NCBI GenBank assembly: GCA_963995525.1
Contig: OZ023205.1
Span: 46,206,704 to 46,270,703 of the forward strand
DNA length: 64,000 nucleotides
Source: Escarpia spicata
Lineage: Eukaryota; Annelida; Polychaeta; Sabellida; Siboglinidae
Reading direction: 5' to 3'
Positions 13,154 through 25,528 of the stretch are shown here, piece after piece (position 1 is the first letter of the stretch; each line of letters opens with the position of its first letter). Both the position numbers and the translations under genes were made by a program. The notes beneath the pieces were generated by a model that saw only the letters and a program-made list of their open reading frames with translations, did no database searches and was not told the DNA's origin.

Positions 13154-13237
13154 CTTGTACTCATGTGCAATCAGAACTACATCCATGGTGTCTGTAGCAC
13201 GCGCCCTGCAGCAGTGCCAAAAGATGGAAGTACTTGT
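13154..13237 (+). CDS. LRR exon B, unit 2
   Basis: 84-nt exon identical to exon B of unit 1, with CAG acceptor and GTGAGT donor, phase 2 at both ends. Confidence 0.85.
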
Positions 13238-13567
13238 GTGAGTTTTAGTTCTTTATGTTCAAACCTTTTGTAAACAGTGCTCTTCACCAGCTCACATATA
13301 AAGTGTATTTACTGTAAAAAAAAACCAGTGGGACACAAGAGTTACCATCTTATTATGTTAGGCTAAAAGTCCTGGTTTACGGTGGACTTTTTAAAGAAAA
13401 TTATTTAATATCTGACAATGTACCAAGAAATATATCTGCTAAATGCTGATGAATGTTTGAAGTTACAGTTTATTTGAAGTGCTATTGTAATTGAATAATT
13501 GTTATTGTCAAAGTGAATGTAAAGTATAAATATAAACATTGGGAACTGCTTTTAGACTGCACTGCTG

Positions 13568-14319
13568 ACTTTATTTGGTGACATCGTCTTTGCACCTCCA
13601 CCATTTAATAGTCCTGCGGACCACGGCCTTAGTTTGTTTCTTCTTCTGCATACGCCCAACAAACACCACTGGTTTGTGCTGTGTCGTGACCTGCTCTCCA
13701 GCTACAGCTTTGTAGTCCTTAATCTTCCCCAGCTGCTGCCTCCGGACTAGCAGCAGATCCAGTTCTGTCTTGTGCTGTCCGCTTCTGTATGTAACCTGAT
13801 GGCTTTCTTGGTTCTGGGAGAAAGAGTTAACCACTGCTGAGTCATTTCTAGCCATCAGTTCCACCAGAGCTTGACCCTCTCTATTCCTCACTCCCCACCC
13901 ATGTCTGCCAACACTCTCCTCTTCACCTGGTCCGCTACTCCAACATGTGGATTGAAGCTGCTGCAATACACAACATCACCTCGAGCTCCACAAAACCCAT
14001 CATCCTCTCCAAAGCATCCCTGAATTCCTCTTTCTCTGCCTCCATCCTTCCGGTCTGTGGCCTGTATACAGACATAACAAGTGTACAAAGCTGTTTACTT
14101 GGTTAATGGTCTTTTCGTCCACAACTACATGCAGATCCACCTCCTGTTCACCTATCCACATTAAATCAGGCTCCTCCAGATTAATTCTGAGGCCATCTTT
14201 TCTAAAGGTGTTACTCCATTCTTGCAATGCTTTCTGTAGTTCCTCTTTGTTATCAGCCACCACTGCTAGGTCGTCTGCATAAAGTATCTTCTTAAGTTCT
14301 TCCTGTTCTGACACCCTTC
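13568..14319 (-). mobile_element. Rearranged RTE-like LINE fragment, unit 2
   Basis: Same RT-then-endonuclease arrangement as in unit 1. One substitution changes Met to Ile in the RT piece (near 14183). The shared junction shows that the rearrangement preceded the duplication of units 1 and 2. Confidence 0.8.
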
Positions 14320-14940
14320 CACTGGATCTCACCAGCGGCTCCGAGTAGTTGTTCGCATGCGACAACGGCCAAACCCTAGGACACTGCTTCAACTGGTGGG
14401 CTAAGCCAGGTGAGGGTAGCTGGTAGGTTTCAAACCCTCGGTGAGTTACGGATATGCCCATCACAAGCATGCAAAGACAGTTCTGGTAGATTGGGCGGAG
14501 GATACCTCTAGATAGCTCCAGTGGTTAGGAAGGCAGTTCTGCAAAGCTTTAAGGAGAGCCAAGTGCATGGCAAGGCACAGAATAAGTCTTGACCATCCAT
14601 TGCATCGAAGGCTCCCTCCAGCCGTGACCTTTCTTCGTACCACTGGATCCTAGCTTCCGAGGCCGAAAGAGTAAAGGATCGCCCCTGTGCAATGACTCCC
14701 ACTATAAAACCTTCTCTCACAGGTCTTTGGACATCTCATTTATCTCATGTCATCACTGTCATTAATTCCTAATCTGAGTGATTATCAGAAACAAATCAGA
14801 GCCATACATGTTCCATATTTCATTCTGAATCCGTTGTGATTTTCAGTAATATGTTTGAATTGTGTAAGGAAGTTATTAACTTGGTTATACAATTTAATTT
14901 GGTATTATTGGGTGATTTCAATTAAAACAATATTTTGCAG

Positions 14941-15027
14941 TCTCAGTAAAAACGACCTGAGCGATGAAACCGCCTGTGAAGCAGTCAGCACAAGCCTAAG
15001 CTCCATGTCATCATTGCGCCAGTTACG
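14941..15027 (+). CDS. LRR exon C, unit 2
   Basis: 87-nt exon, phase 2 at both ends, encoding LSKNDLSDETACEAVSTS and LSSMSSLRQLR. Three nucleotide differences from unit 1 give three amino-acid changes. Confidence 0.85.
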
Positions 15028-15498
15028 GTACGGTTTCAGCTGCTGTGTTGTCTTTAACTATAATATATTAACCTTTACACGTATAAACTGCCATTTGAAC
15101 AAGAAAGTCTTTCCATACAGTGAGTGTCTCATGACCATTCTATATCACTCCACTCTAAATGTATCAATGTTGATACATTTGCTGTAAATTTGCTTTGAAA
15201 CAGTTACTGGACGCACCTGTTAAATTGCATGTGTTACATGTTTGTCATGTTTTATAAGTAAAATACCTAAATCATGTGTGACATTGAACATTGCTGAAAG
15301 GGTTAGATTAACTCCCCAGTTTGAAAGTGATCAAATAGAAAAGAATGACTTTGATGATCATAAATAATACTAATCATGACTAATATATTAACATAGGATT
15401 ATCTGCTCATTTCTTGTGGCGGTTGATTGGAATTCAATTCTATGAACTTCTGTATGTTTTTCGTGTGAGACCAATATCTCAACAATGTCTTTTTGTAG

Positions 15499-15582
15499 GT
15501 TGTGGTCATGTGCAATCAGAGCGAGAGGCATGCTCTCTGTGGCACGCACCCTGCAGCAGTGCCACAAGATGGAAGTACTTGA
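15499..15582 (+). CDS. LRR exon D, unit 2
   Basis: 84-nt exon, phase 2 at both ends, encoding LWSCAIRARGMLSVARTL and QQCHKMEVL. Three nucleotide differences from unit 1, all altering the protein. Confidence 0.85.
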   Translation, partial: VVVMCNQSERHALCGTHPAAVPQDGST

Positions 15583-18500
15583 GTGAGTATTAGTTCTCTA
15601 TACTAAGATCTTTTGTAAACAGTGCTCGTCACCAGGTCGGGTACAAAATATAATTACTGAAGACACCAGTGGGGCAAATGTTATCATCACGTCCTTGTTC
15701 ACTGTTGTCCCGGGGTGTAGGACAGGTATTACATTGTTGTACTACCCCGGTAGTTCAGTTTTTTAGCCACTTTTTTCTATCCATAGCCCCCTCTCCATCC
15801 TTGATCCTCCTCTGAAGTTCTCATATCCCTCTTCACACAGTCTTCCTGTTTTATATTTCTGCACCACTGAGTTTTTCTGCCTCTTGATGTTGTGCTAAAC
15901 ATCCTATTGTGCAATACATCCTATTGTGCTAAACATCCTATTGTGCTGTGCATCCAACAGTGTGGTGGGTTTTTTAATGAGAATAGTTGAAGTACTAACG
16001 ATGTGAATGACAATTTAAAATTGCTGATCTGTTTTGTTTTACATTTTGTATAATATGTCAGAAGCTAAATTGAAGCTAAATTGAAATTTGAATACAAAAT
16101 CAGTGATATAAGTTTCGAGTTACTGTATAAACTTTTTTAGAAAGTAAAATTTGGGACATTCCATATCAAATCAATCTATAATTTACATGATCGTCTTCGC
16201 TTCTGATGAAATCATGTCCCAACCTTGACTACCTGATGACCTATAAATCAAACACATCAAAATTTGCAAAACAGTACATTGTGATGGTTATAACGCTCAT
16301 TAAATATTTCCAGAGTTATTACATTTTAAATGCACTGTTGAGATTTGTAGCATAAAAGATACACATTTTGTATATTTGGACACCATAAAACACACTTAAT
16401 AATAGGGAAAAGATATTTAAAAAACAAGTTTGACTTTTGACTTAACCTTTGAAAAATCCTGTAACCTCAGATTTTCTTTAAATTTGTATTGTAGCACACA
16501 AGCATGGCAACTGCTGTTGACAAAATGAACATTCACATAACAATACCTTTTCACTTTTCAGAGACAGTGTTCATAACTGCAAATGGAAACTTTTGTTTAC
16601 AGATTATTAACCCTTTGTAATCTAACCTATTCAAACATATAATGAACATGAGTTTTCCCAGTTCTTCTGTTGAAGCCATTCCTTCTATGATTTAGACACT
16701 TGTGCCAAGTGTATATTTGAACACCATAAAACACACCTTATAATGTGGGAAACATATTTAAAAAACAACAGTTGACAATATGAACATTCACGTACCAATA
16801 TCTTTTCACATTTCAGTGACAGTGTTCATGACTGCAAATTGATACTTTTCCAGATTATTAACACTATTATCTCGTCTATTCAAACGTACAATGGACATGT
16901 GGTTTCCCTGTTCTTCTGTTGGAGCCAATCCTTCAGTGATTTAGACACTTGTGCCAAGTTCTCTGTCTTCAAGGTATATGTTCTTCCAGTTCTGTGGTAG
17001 GGTGACCTTTAGTTAGGATGTCTCCCTTGCCTAACACCAGGTCATCAAGTGGCTTGGGGCAAGTGAATGATCTGGCTGGTTCATGAGAATGGAGAAAGTT
17101 AATAGCTCTCCTCTTTCTTTCTGATCCATGGACCTGACCATTCCAAGCCACCACCATCCATCATATAGTACCATGATGTAACCCTTCATCTCTTAAACCT
17201 GATGACATCACTTTCAGCTGTCACGGTTTCTTGTCGGGTTTGTGTGGTTGCTTGTTGACTCACTTTTAATGTGAACAATGACACAGGTCAGAAACAATGC
17301 ACCTTTCGTGTCCCTGGCACTGTCTGCACCTTTTCAAAGCTGCTCTGAATCAATGTCTCTGAGCTTCCCAGTCTCCCATGGAGAAGTAATCAACATGTAA
17401 GGAGAGAATATTTTATTTGATAGACTCATGTAGCTGGTGAGGAGTCTGGATCTGGTCTTGATAAGGTCTCTGTAGACTAGCCTTTGTTGTCATCCTCTTT
17501 AACCACTACATGGCCCCTTGCTATGTGAAATGGTAAACATTGCCATTCGACGTCAACTGTAAAGTTCACAGAATTGTAGCACAAACTTATGATGTTCTTT
17601 CATTTCTTGTATTGGCCTGCACAACCATCTGAAAAATACAACACTTTCTTGAGCTTCAAGCTCTGGGCGACCATGCAAATTCTGCATTGACTTTATCAGC
17701 CACACGAGAACACACAATAGATGTGAAATGCAAAATCAAGGCATCTAGTAAAAAATATTGGTGAGCTCTGAATAAATGAAGTGCGTGGACTATCTGGTCA
17801 TTTCTATCTTTAAAGTATTTTGTGATTTATACCTAGATGCTGACATAGTACATGTTATTTATACAGTGACATTTCTGTAAATAACATTCATGTGACTATG
17901 TAAGAGTTTTTGTCACTGAAACTGCATCAATACACTTCACAATACACTTCACCCATGATACAGGATGTGAACCACCATGATGCATACTGAAAAGGTTACT
18001 TTCTCGTTACGTGTGCTTTATTGGAATTGAAGCATCTTTATTCTTCATTGCAAATAACGTCCTGGCAATTTGTCCCTAAGCAGTCATCTATTTTGAGGCC
18101 TGCTATGGTCGAATCATGGCTGATCACTCTAAAACAGATAAAAATGTGATCTCATGACCAGTTTGTGTAGGTCGCATTAGGCAGGTGCTCACTCACTGCA
18201 GATACATAACTTAGCAACAACTTGTGGCTATGACATTCCTTCTCCTGCCCGTCTCTTACTCTCTTTCCTTCACCTTCTTCTCCCTGTACCCTCTCCTCCT
18301 CTCTCCCATCTCTTCATCTATCTATTTCACTACCTCTATCCCCCTCTTCCCTCTCTCCCCCTTCTCTCACCAACCCCTCTCGCTCCCTCTCTCCGTCCTC
18401 TGTCTCACTCTCCCCCTTCTCTCTCACTCTCTCTCTCTTCCCCTATCTCACCCTCTCTCACCACCCTCTCTCCTCCTCTCTCACCCCCTCTCTCTCATAT

Positions 18501-19847
18501 CTCTCTCTTTTGCTTCTTGGACAGGTCGGTTTAGTTCAAAAAGCTCCACACTGATTTTGTACACACTTGTTGCATTTGCATGTTTGTTTTCATTTAGTCT
18601 TTGTACCATTTCTGTTGACCCCCAGTGGCACAATGCTAGTGGTGCAGATTCCCAAAATAGCTGTGAGAATACTGTATTGAAATTGTTCAAGACATTTGAT
18701 GAATAACCTTAAATGAATAAAGAAACAACCACAGATTATTTCAGACGACCTTGAAGTTATTTTAATGCACAAATCGTAGCCTTGAATTTAGGCTGGTCTT
18801 AGTCTTACGTAAGATATGAGTATCCTGTCTGCCAACAAGTGATTGTGCATGGTGACTCAGCTATAACAAAATGATCAGTTGGAAAGATTACACAATTCCA
18901 CCGACATTTCATGCAGATGTTTCACACTCCTGCCTCAATTCTGGTTGATACTGTATAAGTTGGTTGTGCATATGATAAATTATTGGCGAGATATGTACAT
19001 GCATAATAAATAAAATCTTTATTTTGTATGTTCAAAAAGGCAATTGTACATTCTTTACAATACAGTAACTTCCGTAGTAATACAACTGACATCATCATCG
19101 TTTAAAATAGTGCATTTCTTGAAACCACTTTTGATTTGTAACATTTAGAATAGAACATTCACATTACACATTACATTAATTTAGGATATGACGATAATTT
19201 GCGCTACTATTTGACGATGGATTTTCAAAAGATATCTTGGCAACACTGCTTATCATTGGTTAATTGTGGTTTATGGCTTTTTAATAAATGTTGTGAATGA
19301 TTGCATTAAGATGAGCAATAGTGGTAAACTATCCGATAATAATGATATAACATCACCATTTATGTTTAGATCCTTAAACATTTGTCTGGTACTTATGCTA
19401 TAACAATATTTCATGTAATGAGTGTACATGTGAATGTGTATGACTTCTAGATATTTATACGTATAGTGTGTGTACCATCAGCTCATTTTTGTGTTAATCA
19501 TATTGCATGATTCATGGTTAGGTCCCCAAACTTTTGTGTGGTACTTACTCTATGACAACATTTCGTGTAATGAGTGTACGTGTGAATGTGTATGAGTTCT
19601 TGGTTTCAGAACAGATGATCATGACAAAGATTTATATAATCAATGTGATGCATTTGTTGTAGCTTGTAAGTTGTTTCAAGGGTTTATGCTGTTGAGCTGC
19701 GAGGTGACAATTTCTGCAAATAATTGATGTGTAGTAGACAAACAGCCTACCTCACTAGTCACCAACGAGAAGAAATACTGAAACACTGTTCCATTCATTA
19801 CGCAAAATGTTGCTCTCCTCCTTGTTCCCTGGGTACAGGGGTGAGGG

Positions 19848-20111
19848 TCAAGTACAATCAAGCTGATCCATTCTCAGTGTCTTTTCCTTGCATAGTTTTC
19901 TGCCCATCGCTCCCTTTCTCCATCTTTCATCCTCCCCTGATCTTCTCATGTCAATCCTCACACAGACCTCCCATCTCAGCTGTGGCCTTCCCCTTTTCCT
20001 GTGTCCTTTATGTTGTTCCGTCTCTGCTATTTGTTCGGCATCCATTCTTGCCAATTGGCCTGCCCATCTAATCCAGCTTCTCAATAATCTTCCTGTTACA
20101 TTACATTGCAT
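19848..20111 (-). mobile_element. RTE/L1-type retrotransposon 3' fragment, open frame in unit 3
   Basis: 87 codons open on the minus strand with SWIRWAGQLARMDAEQ, RKRGRPQLRWEVCVRIDMRR and a Trp/Arg-rich tail, typical of the last segment of LINE polyproteins after the reverse transcriptase. It is the least damaged of the copies in the array. Confidence 0.7.
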
Positions 20112-21581
20112 TCCAACCTCTGTTCTCAGGTCATTTGTTCTTCTTCTATCTACCCTCTATGTTTTTGTTATTTTTCTAACCCAGTTGTTCTCACAAATTT
20201 GCACTTTAGATTTAGCCGCGAAGTGGCTTAGCTTGCCACACTCGGTATATGTGATGTCCACTACTTTAGATCGATTTTTCGTTAAAAGAGGAAGCAGTGG
20301 ACAACAGCTACAAGAAGGTTCCATGTGGATTGTTGGGTGGGAAAGTCTGGGCACAACCAGATGATCCCACACACTTTGAATTGTGTGGTCAAAGAGGATT
20401 GAGGTGACAAGACAGGAAGCAGCAGAAACTTCCAGAGTACAGTTTCTCATAAATTGCCTATTGCCCACCCATTGTGCGACTATTTGCCCATAGCTGGGAT
20501 TGCGTGTCTGGACAGTAGAGCATGTCCACACGTTGGTGAGTCATGCCTCTTGCAGATATCGGGGCCACAGCACCTCCAGAAGTTTCTGTCAGGGACCATC
20601 TCCCTAGCCTTTGGTTAAAGAAAATTAACTCTGATATACATGGTAAATATGTTTAGAGATTTATGATACTTCATTTGGAGGTTTCTGTCAGGGTCCAATC
20701 GTCAACCTGCAAGCCAATTTTATGCATAGCCAACTAGTCAAGTTGATCAGTTCATCCTTCTAAGACAATGTGGAAGACAGTTTTCAAGCAAATAGAAAAC
20801 AGTGTTGTTGTTATGTTGTTGAGTCTGACAGTTATCTACAAATGAAGCTTCACAGTCAAGACATTGGTTACCATCGTGAAATAAAACTTACTAGTATTGC
20901 TAAGACTATTGACATGCAGAAAAGCAGGTTTACATGAATAAAGAAACAACCACAAATTATTTCAGATGACCTTGAAATTATTTTAATGCACAAATTGTAG
21001 CCTTAAATTTAGGCTGGTCTTAGTTTTATATAAGATATGAGTATCCTGTCTGCCAACAGGTGATAGTGCACGGTGAGTCGGCTGTAACAATATGATCAGT
21101 TGGAAATATTACACCATTCTGCCAACATTTAAAAACATTTCATGTGATGAAATTATTGGCGAGATATGTATACGTATAGTGTGTGTACCATCCGGTCATT
21201 TTGTCTTAACCGTATTGCGTGATTTATGTTTAGGTCCCCAAACTTTTGTGTGGTACTTACTCTATGACAACATTTCGTGAAATGAGTGTACGTGTAAATG
21301 TGTATGAATTCTTGTTTTCAGAACAGATGATCACGACAAAGATCTATATAATCAATGTCATGCATTTGTTGTAGCTTGTAAGTTGCTTGATGGGTTTTTG
21401 TTGTCAAGCTGCGAGGTGACAATTTCTGCAAATATTTGACATATAGTATACAAACAGCCCACCTCGCTACTCACCAACGAGATGAAATACTGTTTCAGTC
21501 ATTATGCAAAATGACTTAAAGTTTTTAGTGAACCAGTAATTTTATGGTGCCTACAAATTTCAGTCACCACGCAAAATAACT

Positions 21582-21652
21582 GTTTATATATATATATATA
21601 TATATATGTGGATGTGTATATGTGTATATGTATATATATATATATATGTGGA

Positions 21653-21707
<55 letters not shown>

Positions 21708-21712
21708 GTGGA

Positions 21713-21749
<37 letters not shown>

Positions 21750-21758
21750 GTGGATGTG

Positions 21759-21792
<34 letters not shown>

Positions 21793-21797
21793 TGGAT
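21582..21797 (+). repeat. Compound TA / GTGGATGTGTATATGTGTAT array
   Basis: Alternating (TA)n runs and about five copies of a GTGGATGTGTATATG-type motif, immediately upstream of exon A in unit 3. Units 1 and 2 have only one such motif (3506-3535, 12580-12610), so the expansion is private to unit 3. Open frames across it are artefacts. Confidence 0.9.
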
Positions 21798-21843
21798 GTG
21801 TATATGTGTATACATACAATTTATTTAAAACAATATTTTGCAG

Positions 21844-21930
21844 TCTCGGTGAAAACGACCTGAGTGATCATGAGGCCACTGAAGCTTTGGTCAAAAGCCT
21901 GAACTCCATGTCGTCTCTGCGGGAGTTAAA
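21844..21930 (+). CDS. LRR exon A, unit 3
   Basis: 87-nt exon with the same splice sites, encoding [18 protein letters not shown] and [11 protein letters not shown]. Compared with unit 1 there are three nucleotide differences and three amino-acid changes (Ser/Gly, Thr/Ala, Arg/Lys). Confidence 0.85.
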
Positions 21931-22357
21931 GTAAGGTTTCAGCTCTTGCTTTGTCATTACCCACAATATATTAACCCTTAGTTATGTAAACTGCCAACTG
22001 ATCAACCAAGCTTTTCAGTACAGTGAGTGTTACATGACCAGTAAAAACTGTCTCGGTGTGAACTAACTTGTATTACCAGGTATGTAGCTAGAGTACATGA
22101 ATCAATTATATGTCTCAAAGTCTTTGTTATTGGGCAACTTTATTATTAATTTATACTGCAATATCAGTGCACATCAGTGCAATAACCGAAAAAATATGCC
22201 ATTGGAGTGAAATTTTGATAATCGTAGGAGATAAATTACAGCTATGATGCAGCGAATGGAACAGGAATAGTACTATTGTCTGGAATTAAAGTATACAAAC
22301 TTTTATGGTTTCTTTGTGTGAAACTAATACGTATGTCTCAACAATGTCTCTTTGCAG

Positions 22358-22441
22358 CTTGTACTCATGTGCAATCAGAACTACATCCATGGTGTCTGTA
22401 GCACGCGCCCTGCAGCTGTGCCGAAAGGTGGAAGTACTTAG
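22358..22441 (+). CDS. LRR exon B, unit 3
   Basis: 84-nt exon, phase 2 at both ends. Five nucleotide differences from units 1 and 2 fall in four codons near the C-terminal end (QQCQKMEVL becomes QLCRKVEVL and the split codon changes), all non-synonymous. No exon C or D follows within the window. Confidence 0.85.
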   Translation, partial: LVLMCNQNYIHGVCSTRPAAVPKGGST

Positions 22442-22782
22442 GTGAGTTTTAGTTCTTTATGTTCAAACCTTTTGTAAACAGTGCTCTTCACCAGCTCACA
22501 TATAAAGTGCATTTACTGTAAAAAAAAACAGTGGGACACAAGAGTTACCATCTTATTATGTTAGGCTAAAAGTCCTGGTTTACGGTGGACTTTTTAAAGA
22601 AAATTATTTAATATCTGACAATGTACCAAGAAATATATCTGCTAAATGCTGATGAATGTTTGAAGTTACAGTTTATATGAAGTGCTATTGTAATTGAATA
22701 ATTGTTATTATCAAAGTGAATGTAAAGTATAACTATAAAGATTGGGAACTGCTTTTCGGCTGCGCTGCTGACTTTATTTGGT

Positions 22783-23344
22783 GACATCGTCTTTGCACCT
22801 CCACCACTTAATAGTCCTGCGGACCACGGTCTTAGTTTGTTTCTTCTTCTGGATGCGCTCAATGAACACCACTGGCTTGTGCTGTGTCGTGACCTGCTCT
22901 CCAGCTACAGCTTTGTAGTCCTTAATCTTCCCCAGCTGCTGCCTCCGGACTAGCAGCAGATCCAGTTCTGTCTTGTGCTGTCCGCTTCTGTATGTAACCT
23001 TATGGCTTTCTCGCTTCTGGAAGAAAGAGTTAACCACTGCTGAGTCATTTCTAGCCATCAGTTCCACCAGAGCTTGACCCTCTCTATTCCTCACTCCCCA
23101 CCCATGTCTGCCAACACTCTCCTCTTCACCTGGTCCGCTACTCCAACATGTGGATTGAAGCTACTGCAATACACAACATCACCTCGAGCTCCACAAAACC
23201 CATCATCCTCTCCAAAGCATCCCTGAATTCCTCTTTCTCTGCTTCCATCCTTCCGGTCTGTGGCCTGTATACAGACATAACATACACCAGCTGTTTCCTA
23301 ATCATTAGCCATGCCATCACTATGCTTCCCTTCCATCTTTCCAC
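22783..23344 (-). mobile_element. RTE-like LINE endonuclease fragment, unit 3
   Basis: Minus-strand endonuclease sequence continuous over what is the rearrangement point in units 1 and 2: LVYVMSVYRPQTGRMEAEK, then the half ending TYRSGQHKTELDLLLVRR. This copy keeps the expected order of an RTE-type (CFDP2-like) endonuclease and appears to represent the ancestral state. Frameshifts separate the pieces. Confidence 0.75.
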
Positions 23345-24690
23345 TCAAACCACCGTCTTACTTACGTCATCTCAAATCTTGCAGGAACTCTTTAGATTTA
23401 GGATACTAAATAACTATAGCAAAAATATAATTAGCAAATATGTGTCACACTGTAATATTCAGAATTGTTACACATTCAATTAGATTTTGGTTTTTGTTAT
23501 TGTTTTTTTGCTAAATATTCTTTTTTAATTACATGTTTACAAATTTTCTTGTACTAATAACTTTTATTTACTTAATTGTTTTCTTTGATTTAAGTACTAC
23601 TATTATATACTATAAATACATATTCGTCATGGTGGCCAGCTCGCCAGCGATCTGTTAGGTCTTAGTACAGGTCATTATAGATCAATCATCAATCATCCTG
23701 TATTCATTGTACAATTTATCATAACAACTTAAATCAGTCAGTGAATTTCCGTTGGTGCCGCTAGCTCAGTTGGTAGACGCGTTGGATTCTTGTCATTAAT
23801 TTTACAAATGGGGCGACGCTGGTTCAATCCTGACACCAGACCGTTGATTTTCTTTACACTTTTTTTGTTTATGTTTTCACGAAGTAATATAAACCAAATC
23901 ATTTTATATACCATGGTGCACTGTTTGTAAAAAAATGTTTATGTTTGTAGTAATTATTTATTCGCCACAAAAATTAAAATATGGTAATTATACATAACGA
24001 TGTTTCTAAATTTTATTTATCCAGACGGAACACAATTTGTTTTCATGTATATAATTACAATATATTACCGTACAATATATATATATATACAATTAATAAA
24101 TTATATATCCATTACATTATATTTGTTTGGATAAATCCTTCATGCCAAGTGATGTTTCAGTTTGGTGGAAATATGAATGCCAATGTTCAAAATGATCATT
24201 GTACGTTACACTACGTGTAACACATGTGACTACAAGTTTAAAATATGAGTGATTATTGTTTTTTTGTCATGAGAAAATGTGTCAGATGTTGTATGATTAT
24301 TAATTTATGTGCATGAATAAACTAAAATATCATTTAGTAGAAGTTTCCAATCATTGTCCACTGAGAGGTTAAATTTGACCTTCACCTGACCTTCGGCGTC
24401 TGATCTTGACCTTAAACTAAAAAAATAACATCAGAAATGGATTCTATCTATTCAAAACCCCTTCAAAGAAACAGGTATTATATATTATTTTAGAACAACA
24501 TGTTCAAAAGTTCAATTTCAAGATATCCACCAGTGGCCACCTTGGATTGATGTAAATTACCAATTTACCAAAGGTGCAGTTTGGGCAAACAAGCTGAATG
24601 TGTTCTAGGACCCCATATGAGTTCAAATCAACAAACCAATTTTATAGGATAGCACATTTCTAGGTTTATGAAATGACAAGTGGACTATTA
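23345..24690. other. AT-rich DNA, no gene recognised apart from a tRNA-like element
   Basis: After the end of the tandem array the sequence becomes AT-rich with short homopolymers. The only structured signal I see is the tRNA-like segment at 23754. No exon with splice sites is recognised. Confidence 0.5.
23754..23837 (+). repeat. tRNA-like sequence (SINE head or tRNA pseudogene)
   Basis: An A-box-like TAGCTCAGTTGGTAGACGC and a B-box-like GGTTCAATCC lie at tRNA spacing. Ends GGTGCCG and TGACACC pair imperfectly as an acceptor stem. The T-stem pairs poorly and the anticodon arm is not clear. A working tRNA is unlikely; a tRNA-derived SINE head or pseudogene fits better. Confidence 0.5.
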
Positions 24691-24916
24691 GGTGTTTTTT
24701 TATGCCAATTTATTTTCTGAATTTCTGCATCTTCCTTCCTTCCATCTTGTTGGGTTATTTTTCAGTTTTTCTGTACCCAGTTGTTTTCTGCTACCTGATG
24801 CTTCTCCTGTCTCACTGTCACTGTCAGTGTTCCCAACCCATATACAGGCTGGTCCATGCAGTCTTCTAGTACTTTTCTGTTTAATTGTTTCTTCAGTTTT
24901 CTCTCCTTCATAATGC
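24690..24916 (-). mobile_element. LINE-like repeat fragment, left of the gap
   Basis: On the minus strand it shares TTGGGAACACTGACAGTGAC, GAGACAGGAGAAG and AACAACTGGGT blocks with 35480-35560 on the plus strand, so both are copies of one dispersed family. The reading (LKKQLNRKVLEDCMDQPVYG) resembles a retrotransposon tail but is not diagnostic. Confidence 0.5.
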
Positions 24917-25116
24917 NNNNNNNNNNNNNNNNNNNNNNNNNNNNNNNNNNNNNNNNNNNNNNNNNNNNNNNNNNNNNNNNNNNNNNNNNNNNNNNNNNNN
25001 NNNNNNNNNNNNNNNNNNNNNNNNNNNNNNNNNNNNNNNNNNNNNNNNNNNNNNNNNNNNNNNNNNNNNNNNNNNNNNNNNNNNNNNNNNNNNNNNNNNN
25101 NNNNNNNNNNNNNNNN
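24917..25116. other. Assembly gap (200 N)
   Basis: Exactly 200 N bases. Related retrotransposon-like sequence on both sides suggests that the assembly broke inside a repeat. Confidence 1.
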
Positions 25117-25136
25117 ACATACGTCACATGGGAAAT

Positions 25137-25510
25137 GCACAATGAATGGAAGGGGAACGGCTAACGGAGAAAGGGTATGCACCCATAGTGTAGACGCTAG
25201 AAGGAGAAGACGACGACTGGATTGGGAGAACTGTGTGAAGATAGATCTGGCGGGATTGAGAGGGCGCTTAGGACGAGGACGAGAGATAGGAGGGGGTGGT
25301 GGAGAGGGTGGTGTAGACGGCAGAGGGAAAACAAAGTCGAGGACCAGTACTGAGGCCAGCCTCACCCCCGGATTATGGTTACAGAAGAGGAAAGCAGCAC
25401 AGAGAGTAGGCGCCAGACAGGATATTTTGTTGATGGTACTGAGGATAACATTTTATGCAGATGACGTCGCAGTGTTAGAAGATAGCAAACAAAAACAAAA
25501 GGTAAGTTCT
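25137..25510 (+). mobile_element. LINE fragment with a YADD motif
   Basis: Contains RRRRLDWENCVKIDLAGL, resembling a LINE C-terminal segment, followed by VLRITFYADDVAVLEDSKQK (about 25438-25500), the catalytic YADD of a reverse transcriptase. The order is scrambled relative to an intact element. The 79-bp satellite begins about 20 bp further on. Confidence 0.65.
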
Positions 25511-25528
25511 TATTCAGCACTATTCTAA

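Larger units (their letters stand above)
9077..18183 (+). repeat. Tandem LRR-exon unit 2 (9.1 kb)
   Basis: Second copy of the unit, 9107 bases long. On reading, its first 2.5 kb matches unit 1 without a difference. Substitutions and small indels become commoner from exon C (14941) to about 17400. It carries all four LRR exons. Confidence 0.95.
18184..23282 (+). repeat. Tandem LRR-exon unit 3, truncated
   Basis: Third copy. It matches units 1 and 2 up to 23282 and then diverges abruptly. It contains exons A and B but not C and D. It differs from the other units by a shorter CT-rich tract, a 7-bp shorter retrotransposon tail near 20020 and a much expanded TA-rich array upstream of exon A. Confidence 0.93.
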
